From the NCBI GenBank assembly GCA_905182655.1, contig CAJJCN010000018.1, positions 1 to 47,986 on the forward strand: DNA of 47,986 nt, in the 5' to 3' direction. This DNA comes from Flammeovirgaceae bacterium UBA4465 (lineage in GTDB: Bacteria > Bacteroidota > Bacteroidia > Cytophagales > Cyclobacteriaceae). This document shows, piece after piece, positions 1 to 8,500 of this stretch (its first letter is position 1; the number at the start of each line of letters is the position of its first letter). Both the position numbers and the translations under genes were made by a program. Under the pieces are notes generated by a model that did not search any database, was not told the DNA's origin, and saw nothing but the letters and a program-made list of their open reading frames with translations.

Positions 1-70
1 CAAGCCTAATTCTAACGATAAATCATCTCATAAATCAAACAGTATAATCATGACTCATATCTATCAGTCA

Positions 71-634
71 CTAATCCTCATAAACCTCTACGACCAATTC
101 GATCTCTACGGCTTGACCTCTAGGTAGTGAGGCCATGCCTACTGCAGCCCGTGCATGTCTTCCTCGGTCTCCAAATACTTCTACCATCAAATCAGAAAAT
201 CCATTGATCACCTTTGGTTGTTCCACGAAGTTGGGTGCGGAGTTTACCATGCCAAGCACTTTCACAATACGTTTTACTCTTTTCAAATCCCCTAACATGG
301 TTTTCAAAACGGCTAACTGATTAATAGCGGTCAATCGTGCTCCTGCATAACCTTCTTCAATCGTTACGTCGATCCCAAGTTTACCTATCAATTCAGTTCC
401 GTCAGCACTTTTGGGACCTTTGCCCGCTAAAAATATCAAATTCCCTGCACGGACGCCATTGACATAATTGGCTACCGGTTTAGGTGGGCTTGGCAAGATG
501 ATATTAAGCTCTTGCAATCGCAATTCAGGGTCATAACTTAGGTCAACTGCCTCGGTTGTCTTTTGTTCTTTACAACTCATCGTCGTAACAGCAATCAATA
601 GCAACAGGCTCAGTAAATAGTAGCTTTTTTTCAT
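71..634 (-). CDS. RidA/YjgF-family protein with lipoprotein signal
   Basis: The protein has 187 residues. The first ~21 form a hydrophobic signal ending in a lipobox (TMSC), so the mature protein should be a lipoprotein; ordinary RidA deaminases are cytosolic. From about residue 48 it matches the RidA-like subfamily that begins LPSPPKPVANYV and contains VNSAPNF, EQPKVINGFSDL and GRHARAAVGMASLP. The arginine in GRHARAAVG falls where the RidA family has its conserved substrate-binding Arg region. RidA enzymes hydrolyse reactive enamine/imine intermediates; the activity of this subfamily is not established. It is the last gene of a minus-strand run 64 nt after the VCBS gene, and the 70 bases between its stop and the window edge hold nothing I recognise. 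Family assignment is firm; function and location are inferred. Confidence 0.88.
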   Translation of the reverse strand: MKKSYYLLSLLLLIAVTTMSCKEQKTTEAVDLSYDPELRLQELNIILPSPPKPVANYVNGVRAGNLIFLAGKGPKSADGTELIGKLGIDVTIEEGYAGARLTAINQLAVLKTMLGDLKRVKRIVKVLGMVNSAPNFVEQPKVINGFSDLMVEVFGDRGRHARAAVGMASLPRGQAVEIELVVEVYED

Positions 635-698
635 ATTTTCAAGTTATTTATTTAATACATATATCCACACGCTTATCGATGGATTTCTTTTTGGCATT

Positions 699-1847
699 TT
701 ATTGATTAAAATAATATAGATTTTGCTCATCAGAATTACTTTCAATGATATCAAGCCTCCCATCTCCATTCAAGTCTGACAGGACAATATCATAGGTGTG
801 GTAGGCTTCGGCACTGAGCGCATACTTCTTCCATAAGGTTCCCTGCTTTTGGTTAATGAAGTAAGTGTTCGGTACCCCATGGTTGGCAATAACAATATCT
901 ACGTCTTTATCTCCGTCAAGATCACCCAATGCAATGGCATAGGATTTGTCCAATTGGGAATCAAATACTGATGTCTGTTCATAATTTAATGTCGAATTTC
1001 CAAAGTAAATGACATTAGGGCCTTTGATATTGGCGGTCACTATATCGAGATATTCATCCCCATTTATATCTATAATAGCAATGGATCGGGTGTGATCCTC
1101 CCCACTTCCAAAAGCAACTTTTTGATCAAAATTTAGATTTCCATCATTCAAGTAAATATAATTTTGTTGTGCATCCCGATTGGCCAATATCAAATCTCGA
1201 TCTCCATCTCCATCCATGTCTGCTACTTTTATATCAATGGTTGAGTCGTCTGCCGTTCCGAAACTTAAGCTTTCATTAAATTGGCCTTGACCGTTATTGA
1301 GGCATATTTCATTTTGACTTCCCCTATTGGTGATGAGGATGTCTAAATCCCCATCTTTATCGATATCCGAAAGGACAAGATTCCTTGTAGGTGCGTAGGT
1401 CTCACCAAAATCATTTCCTTTGATGAAATGGCCTTTCCCGTCATTTTTGAAGATATGATTAGGTGCCATATCATTGCCCACTACCACATCTAGGTCCCCA
1501 TCGCCATCAATATCTCCAAGCACTGTAGCATAGCTTGTAGTACTTTCATACCCTAATGATTTTGAAACCGTGAAAATTCCAAGCCCATTATTAAAATAAA
1601 CCTTATTCCGTCCTGGCCAGTGCCTTCCATTCGCAACTAAAATGTCGATATCTCCATCTTGATCAATATCCCCATACCCTATAGAGGCGCTTTTCTGCTT
1701 TTCAGTTCCTAGTACCCATCGGGGACTTCCTGTAAAGTTCACAGATTGACACTGGGCCGCATGAATACTGATCCCAAGTAGTAATCCTAACCCATATTTT
1801 ATTGATTTATAGGGACATAAACGCCAACAATTGGATGATCCAGTCAT
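699..1847 (-). CDS. Secreted FG-GAP/VCBS repeat protein
   Basis: A protein of 382 residues from the ATG at 1847. The frame stays open to 2015, but the extra 56 residues have no signal character and would overlap the upstream gene. Starting at MTGSSNCW gives a signal peptide (hydrophobic LGLLLGIS, then AAQCQS). The rest is seven FG-GAP/VCBS-type calcium-loop repeats with the core D-[ILM]-[DN]-x-D-x-D-x-D-[IL] (for example DIDGDGDLD and DMDGDGDRD), enough for one beta-propeller of about seven blades. No T9SS sorting tail is visible, since the chain ends right after the last repeat. It lies 73 nt downstream of the amidohydrolase gene and is probably cotranscribed. The binding partner is unknown. 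Confidence 0.85.
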   Translation of the reverse strand: MTGSSNCWRLCPYKSIKYGLGLLLGISIHAAQCQSVNFTGSPRWVLGTEKQKSASIGYGDIDQDGDIDILVANGRHWPGRNKVYFNNGLGIFTVSKSLGYESTTSYATVLGDIDGDGDLDVVVGNDMAPNHIFKNDGKGHFIKGNDFGETYAPTRNLVLSDIDKDGDLDILITNRGSQNEICLNNGQGQFNESLSFGTADDSTIDIKVADMDGDGDRDLILANRDAQQNYIYLNDGNLNFDQKVAFGSGEDHTRSIAIIDINGDEYLDIVTANIKGPNVIYFGNSTLNYEQTSVFDSQLDKSYAIALGDLDGDKDVDIVIANHGVPNTYFINQKQGTLWKKYALSAEAYHTYDIVLSDLNGDGRLDIIESNSDEQNLYYFNQ

Positions 1848-1920
1848 AAGATAATTATTGCATAATTTAAAGTTATAAGCTATTGAATATAAATACTTTA
1901 TTAATTTTAATGTGAAGTAT

Positions 1921-3945
1921 TTAATTAAATTTATCAATCCCCATTGAAGCATATAAGGCCTCGGCCTCATACAAATATCCACCTTGGGTAGTCCATAGTA
2001 CCTTCCGGATGTCACTGATACGTTCTAAGGGGTTTCCTGAAATCAGAATTAGATCAGCTTGTTTACCCACCTCAATGGAACCATAAGCGTCCGCGACTCC
2101 AGTAATTACAGCAGACTTAATGGTGGCCATTTTCAGCACTTCTTTAATAGGAATACCTGACTTAACAAACAACTCCAGCTCTCTATGATACAAAAAACCA
2201 GGTAATCCATCGGTACCTGGGACTATATCTACCCCTTTTTGGTATAAATCATATACCACATCTAACATACGCTCGTGGGCTACCATATAGCGATTACTCC
2301 CGTCTAAGGGTTTAGGTAACCCTCCTTTGTAATAGCTCCTCTGGTTGATTAGGGGTAATCTATCAACGATCATTTCATAAGTAGGACTTGGCATACCTTT
2401 AGTCGCGACGAACATGTTTTCAAAGATTGAAAGGGTGGGATCAATCAGGATTTGATGGGCCTTTAATTGTTTCACAAAGGTTAAATATTCCGGCGAGGAC
2501 AAATCGAGTTTGGCCCCATGGTTGGCGACCATGGTAAATCGTAAAGGTGTGCGGGTATCGATAGTATCAGACATGAAGTTTAGAAAAAGCATATTCATAT
2601 GCTGAATTTCATTATATCCTGCATCGATCGCCTGAGAAGCCGTCATATAAGCCGGAATATGGCCACTGACGCGCATACCCAATTGGTGGGCTTTGTCAGC
2701 CATAGGTTTGACCCATGCTGGCTTGATAGAGCTGTACAATTTAATCTGCTGATAGCCTAAGTCTTTGTAGACTTGAATTTCAGCCAATCCTTCATCAAGG
2801 TTCTCAACGACATTGCGCTGATTGGCAAAGGGTCCAGGCCCATCAATGATACCGCAAAAAGTAACAATACGTGGTCCAATGATCTGATTACTATTGAATT
2901 GATGACTCAAGGCCTTCACCTGTTTATTATTGGCCAAATCTCTTACCGATGTAACACCTCCAGCAAGGTGTAAGGCTCCCCTAAATTTAGTATTGTGCGT
3001 ATGCATGTCGAACATGCCAGGCATCAGGGTTTTACCTGTGCCATCTATGATACGGGCATCCTTACCGTACACCGAACTTTGAATACTCGGCGCAATTGCC
3101 TTGATTTTATCCTTACGCACCCAGACATCCTGATTTCTTTTGAGTGTGGCCTCGGCCGTAAAAATATTGACATTTTTAATAATTAAATCATCAATTTCTT
3201 GACTCAAATCTGTTGCCAACTGAAAAAGATATTGATTCTCCAAGCTATCTTGTATGACCTTCATCTCCTTTCGATATCCTTGAAAATCAGTCCGGATGAT
3301 ATGCAGATTCCCAGCTATCTTACCAATCAAGGCATGGTTGGTTAACCAAAGGTAGACGGGATTCATATCGAGACCTTTGATCATAAGTAATTGAGTTGAG
3401 ATGGAATCACCAAGAGTTATTGGGTATTTTTGCATGAGTGTGACTAACCCTTTGGGATACAGTTTTACAGATTTTTTTTCAGCCTTCATGAGCACTTGCG
3501 CGAGAATTTCATAGCTAGCTGGAGTGCCATCATAACGAAAATAGAGTGCTTCACTTAAGAATTCACCCTGATCTTTACCCGCCGAATTAATCCATTGTGC
3601 CCGGTTGCCATTTACCTCAAAATATTCATAGACAGAATCTTTTAAGTAATTAAGCCCACTAATAGATTGTGATTTAATGAAGTGATTGTTATCAAGGGTA
3701 ATTTGTTCTGATAAAACAGGTCCTCGACCCCGATCAGTATAGGTGTAATAATAGCCATAGCTCCCCACTCCTTGCTGCCATTTTTTGTAAACTCCCGCCT
3801 TACTTTCCCTAAATACCACATCATAGTAGGTCGTGTCTGCTCCATTAGATTTGAGGTCTACCGCCTGCTCACAATGGGTGACGGTCATAAGCAACACAAA
3901 TAGAGCCGATGATAAATATATTATTTGAAATATTTGTTTCGCCAT
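1921..3945 (-). CDS. Exported amidohydrolase (imidazolonepropionase/prolidase-like)
   Basis: 674 residues from the ATG at 3945; an upstream TTG at 3960 is possible but less likely. An N-terminal hydrophobic signal (about residues 4-23) is followed by a cysteine in VTHC, a poor lipobox, so it may be a lipoprotein or a cleaved periplasmic protein. About 250 residues without recognised domain precede the amidohydrolase TIM barrel. The barrel shows all metal ligands of the binuclear amidohydrolases: HxH in DMHTH (~H315/H317), the Lys to be carboxylated in QIKLYSS, His in SGHIPAYM, His in IQHMNML, and Asp in PGTDGLPG. The tail GSIEVGKQADLILISGNPL is the usual closing beta-sandwich of the superfamily. 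Such enzymes hydrolyse cyclic amides or Xaa-Pro-like dipeptides; the substrate is not predictable. It follows the M19 gene by 30 nt. Confidence 0.88.
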   Translation of the reverse strand: MAKQIFQIIYLSSALFVLLMTVTHCEQAVDLKSNGADTTYYDVVFRESKAGVYKKWQQGVGSYGYYYTYTDRGRGPVLSEQITLDNNHFIKSQSISGLNYLKDSVYEYFEVNGNRAQWINSAGKDQGEFLSEALYFRYDGTPASYEILAQVLMKAEKKSVKLYPKGLVTLMQKYPITLGDSISTQLLMIKGLDMNPVYLWLTNHALIGKIAGNLHIIRTDFQGYRKEMKVIQDSLENQYLFQLATDLSQEIDDLIIKNVNIFTAEATLKRNQDVWVRKDKIKAIAPSIQSSVYGKDARIIDGTGKTLMPGMFDMHTHNTKFRGALHLAGGVTSVRDLANNKQVKALSHQFNSNQIIGPRIVTFCGIIDGPGPFANQRNVVENLDEGLAEIQVYKDLGYQQIKLYSSIKPAWVKPMADKAHQLGMRVSGHIPAYMTASQAIDAGYNEIQHMNMLFLNFMSDTIDTRTPLRFTMVANHGAKLDLSSPEYLTFVKQLKAHQILIDPTLSIFENMFVATKGMPSPTYEMIVDRLPLINQRSYYKGGLPKPLDGSNRYMVAHERMLDVVYDLYQKGVDIVPGTDGLPGFLYHRELELFVKSGIPIKEVLKMATIKSAVITGVADAYGSIEVGKQADLILISGNPLERISDIRKVLWTTQGGYLYEAEALYASMGIDKFN

Positions 3946-3975
3946 TTTGACTATAATCAATTGATTTATAATAAT

Positions 3976-5124
3976 TTATAAATTACTTTTTAAGTTTTCA
4001 TTGAAGTATCTCAACCAATTTTTACCTAAAATTTTTGCTATTTCTTCATCTTTATAACCCCGCTTTTCCATAGCCTTAGCTACATATTGGTATCTTTCCG
4101 CACGATCCAGTTCGGGAATCCATGGCGGCCAACGCACCTGATAGGAAGGCTTAAACCTAGATAATCGAGGTACAAACCAATTTTCTCGTGTTGCGCCATT
4201 GGCTTCGAGTCCTTCGATAGCAAAATCTGCAGCAAGCCCGACATGATCGATCCCAGCAATATTGACGGCATGGTCAATATGATCAATGTAGGTCTCTAAG
4301 GTCGTTTGTCCCCCGGGGTCAGGCCCAATCATATAGCCTAAACAAATAATACCCATAACACCCCCCTTTTCGGCCATGGCACGAATTTGCTGATCGGTCT
4401 TGGCCCGAGGATGTTCTTTGTACAAAGCTTCACACATGGTATGGTTCATAGAAACGCCTGCTTTACTGAATTGGATACCATCAAGTGTCGTTTGCCTTCC
4501 GCAATGACTTAGGTCTACGATGATGCCCAGTTCATTCATCCGCTGTACGGCTTCAATACCGAAATCTGACAATCCGGCATTAGTTCTCTCTGTACATCCA
4601 TCTCCCAAGAGATTTCGCTCATTGTAAGTCAACTGTATCCAACGGGTACCTTCAGCGTAAAGTGTATTTAAATTATCGATGGATTTTTCTATCATCGTTG
4701 CATTTTGAAACCCGAACATGACCGCCACTTTATTTTCTTGTTTTGCTGTAATAAAATCTTCTGCTGAACGAGCACTCATGAGTCTATTGGGATGGTCTCC
4801 AATCCGCGATTTCCATTCTGCCAATGATTCTAAGGCCGAGGTTAAGTCTTTGGAATCTAGTGATGTATTGAAACCGGTATAGCCAGATTTGGCCAGTGCC
4901 TCAAAGGAATCATCATTCCAACCACGTGAAATAATCAACCCATCGATCACTATTTGATCTGCATAATTGAAGTTATTCATATTAGACCGCCCTTTTGGAG
5001 AAGCGTCTACCGTCTCTTTTCCTATCGCAAATGGATAGGATGCTGCATGTAGAAGAGGTGTAGTAATCAAGGCCCCTGCCGAGACCATTTTCATAAAGTT
5101 TCTTCTTTTGAGGGACATAAGCAT
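3976..5124 (-). CDS. M19 (membrane dipeptidase)-like protein, Tat signal
   Basis: 382 residues; an ATG two codons later (5118) is equally good and would begin MSLKRRNFMK. The N-terminus carries a twin-arginine motif (KRRNFMK) and a hydrophobic stretch, implying folded export. The body matches the M19 dipeptidase family: GTRWIQLTYN, NAGLSDFG, IVDLSHCG, the region MNHTMCEAL, and GIDHVGLAADF near the end. Metal ligands are unusual. The two histidines in DLSHC and MNHT are kept, but the opening HxD of the family is replaced (DGLIIS instead of DGHxD) and the bridging Glu position reads GFQNA. Subfamilies with this pattern exist, so it is not a broken gene, but classical dipeptidase chemistry is uncertain. 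It is the first gene of the minus-strand run M19, amidohydrolase, VCBS, RidA. Confidence 0.85.
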   Translation of the reverse strand: MLMSLKRRNFMKMVSAGALITTPLLHAASYPFAIGKETVDASPKGRSNMNNFNYADQIVIDGLIISRGWNDDSFEALAKSGYTGFNTSLDSKDLTSALESLAEWKSRIGDHPNRLMSARSAEDFITAKQENKVAVMFGFQNATMIEKSIDNLNTLYAEGTRWIQLTYNERNLLGDGCTERTNAGLSDFGIEAVQRMNELGIIVDLSHCGRQTTLDGIQFSKAGVSMNHTMCEALYKEHPRAKTDQQIRAMAEKGGVMGIICLGYMIGPDPGGQTTLETYIDHIDHAVNIAGIDHVGLAADFAIEGLEANGATRENWFVPRLSRFKPSYQVRWPPWIPELDRAERYQYVAKAMEKRGYKDEEIAKILGKNWLRYFNENLKSNL

Positions 5125-5577
5125 TCTTGTGATTCAATCAAAAAAAAGTATTCGCTCTATTTTAGAATATAGCCTTCCAAAATAGCCTAAAAATAGGGTC
5201 GCTCAGTAATTTTCAGCGACATGAATAACTATGAATAATTTTCATATAATAATTTATTGATTTTCAAACGATTACACAAATGTTACCGCTTATTTCTATG
5301 AAAGCCTAGGGCATAGCCCTAACGGTTTAAAAAAAGAATGAATTAGAAATGATCTGGATTTAATAAAATACCAAAGCATAAAAATACCGTTAAATTGATA
5401 GTATGATTTATACGAGACAATGGGCTCAGTTCCCCTCATAAATTAGAAAAATAATGAGCAGAATAAACTTATTATAAATGTCTCTCCAGACAGATATAAA
5501 ATTATAATATTGATTCGATGGAAGAAATGAAAAATGTTTTAAAACTCAGGAAATTAAGGCGAAAGCTAGATTGAAGA
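5125..5577. other. Intergenic region with two short hairpins
   Basis: 453 bases between the stop of the giant surface protein and the start of the M19 gene, both on the minus strand. It should hold the terminator of the former and the promoter of the latter. Two perfect inverted repeats are visible: GTCGCT/AGCGAC at 5198-5220 with an 11-base loop, and TAGGGC/GCCCTA at 5307-5321 with a 3-base loop. Neither is followed by a clear T tract on the minus strand, so I do not call them intrinsic terminators. An 18-codon basic open frame at 5518-5574 on the plus strand is not convincing as a gene. Confidence 0.5.
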
Positions 5578-8500
5578 CTATTCTTTAATGAATTTCACAG
5601 CCCATACTTGTCCATTGATATTCTGAAGATACACTATATATACATCTGCTTTCAGTTGGCTGATATTGACGTGGCGCTCGGTTGACTTGAGTATTTCTTT
5701 CCCTGATAGATCATAAAGAATGGCCTCTTTAAATGCATTCATTTTGATATTTAACATACTCCTTGATGGATTGGGGTATATCATTTCATCCTCCTCCAAA
5801 ACGGATAAAATAGGTCCATCATCTAGGTCAATCAAACTGATCCTAATTATCGCATCATCATAACCTTCACCATCTTGGACCAAAACAGTAAGGCTAAAGA
5901 TAGGTGTGATTTCATAATCAAGCGCAGTTATATTGGTCACGGTAAGCGCTCCGCTTTTACTGTCGATAGCAAAGGCTTGATTACTATTACCACTCGTAAT
6001 AGCATAAGTCAATGCATCTCCATCCACATCTTCAGCTATTACCATGGCCACTAAAAATTCATTTGGACTGTTTTCTACCAGTAAAAAGTTTTGGTCGAAG
6101 ATGACAGGTAAAGCATTAAAATCTTCAGCTAAATCTGTCACATTAATTGTGATGATAGCCTCATCGGTTAAGTCGCCGTCAGAAACTTCAGTATTCAACT
6201 CAAATACAGGGATTGTTTCAAAGTCAATCATCAAGCTGTTAGCAACCGTTAATTGACCTGTTAGACTATCTAGATCGAAAGCATCATTTATGTTTCCACT
6301 TATAATACGATATGACAAAATATCATCATCTGGATCGGTGGCCCCAATCGTTGTAACCAAAGTTCCATTGGGCGTATTTTCTGGCAATAATGCACTACTA
6401 AGAATAATCTGAGGTGCTAGATTAGAATCATAAGTCCAATTAAATACCGTTTGCTCGGAATTGCTGTTATGGGCAGCGTCTTCAAAGGAGTTTAAGCCGA
6501 CCGCTATAGATTTCGAGTCACTCGATCCGCTTGACAAGAATAAGGCTGAATAGACCTGGTTATCAATTTTAGAAAAACCACTAAATCCTCCCCCCTGAGC
6601 CTCAATATCCTCTAGATTAAAATCATCCGTTTCCTCGCTAATGGTAAAGGTAAATGTCAACGAGCCTTCTCGGATACTGTCACCATCAGATATGATTCTA
6701 TTTTCATCTTTGGCCGTAATGGCTATCGTGGGAGGTGTCCCATCGTAAGTCCAATCAAACCTTCTAATGGTTACGTTATCATTACCTCCGGCATCTAAAA
6801 AAGACGACGTATCAATCTTAATGGAGCACAGCCCATCAGATGATGGAGTGAATTTAGCAGAATACAATTCACTACTGGTAGATTTAAATTCACTTATGAC
6901 ACCACCGACGACTTCCAGGTCTTCTGAAACGAAATCCCTCACGATTTCATTGAAAGTAAAAGTTAACATTAAATATTTATCATTCGTCGTTTGATTATTT
7001 GAGAGCTCACTTTGGCCATTAGTGGCAGTCATAGATAGCGTAGGTGCTTTACTGTCATAGGTCCAAATAAAAGGTCTAGCCTCCCTATTATTCATACCTT
7101 TAACATCCGAAAAAGTATTTGCAGCCACATCAATAGTGATCATGCCATCTATCGACGGTGTAAAGATCGCTGAATAAACAGAAGCACTTGAACTAGAAAA
7201 ATTGGTCAGGGTACCTCCCGTCACTGTCACATCTTCTAGAGCAAAATTAACGGTAGGCATGCTGCTCGTAAAATTGACTAGGAATTCAGAGTAATTATTT
7301 GTTCCACCATTCAGGACAGAAAAGTTATCATCTATAGCCGTTATCGTCATGGAGGGCCCTTGGTTGATATAAGTCCAATTGAATGTTGATATGCTGTCAT
7401 TACCATTTCCTGCGATATCGAAAAAAGAATTGGACAAAAGATCAATGGTGGTAATTCCAGCATCTGAGGGTATAAATGTGGCAATATAAAGGGTACTACT
7501 TATCACATTAAAATTACTTAGAATGCCCCCTGAAACAACCACGTCTTCCCCATCAAAGCCCGTTATTTCCTCACTGCTCGTGAAGGTTAGTAATAAATTA
7601 ATGTCATTGGTCGTCATCCCACTTGATATCGTATCGTTACCGCTCGTAACCAATAAAGAAACAGTTGGAACGATACCATCATAGTTCCAATTAAATGGGT
7701 TGGCGGCAATATTTCCATTTCCCACAGGATCTGTAAAGCGATTGGTATTTATATCAATGGTTACGGACCCACTCGATGAAGGTATTAACGTTGCCTTGTA
7801 TACTGTCCCGCTGGTTGATGCAAAGTTAGAACTAACAAAATTACTCAGATTTCCACCCGTAACGGAGATGTCATCTACTTCAAAATCAGTCGTCGCCTCA
7901 CTCGTGACGAAGGTGAGGGTTAAGGTGCTGTCATTACTTGTAGAGCCCTCATTGATAACTACCCCAGCCGCTTCAGCACTAATAGTTATGGTTGGGGCTG
8001 TACCGTCATACGTCCAATTGAATGAATTTGATGCGGTGTTATTATTCCCTGCATAATCCGTAAAGGTATCCGCTCCAACGTTAATAGTAGTGGTTCCACT
8101 ACTGGACGGAGTGAAAGTAGCCGTATAAACGGAATTACTAGAAGCTGAAAAATTACTTAGGATTCCTCCCGAGACAGAAATATCTCCTAAAACAAAATTA
8201 GCCGTAGCATCACTCGTTGTAAATATAATCGTCAAAGCAGCATGATTGGTCGTCGCACCATCAGCAATCGCCTCATTATTATCATTAGTTGCCGCAATGC
8301 TAATAGATGGTGGCAATCCATCGTAAGTCCAATTGAACTGACTAGATGCTGTATTCCCATTACCTACCGCATCATTAAAAACACCTGCATTGACATCAAT
8401 CGTGGTCGCTCCCTCTGCATTGGGAATGAATTGGGCAGTATAAACGATACTACTGGTAGCCAGAAAATTACTGACAATACCTCCTCCTGCCGTAATATCG

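Noticed and set aside
1848-2015. 56-residue N-terminal extension of the VCBS protein
   Set aside because: It overlaps the upstream amidohydrolase gene, lacks signal character, and an internal ATG at 1847 gives a proper signal peptide.
5518-5574. 18-codon basic frame in the intergenic region before the giant surface gene's end
   Set aside because: Too short, antisense-adjacent, no ribosome site, AT-rich background makes it likely by chance.
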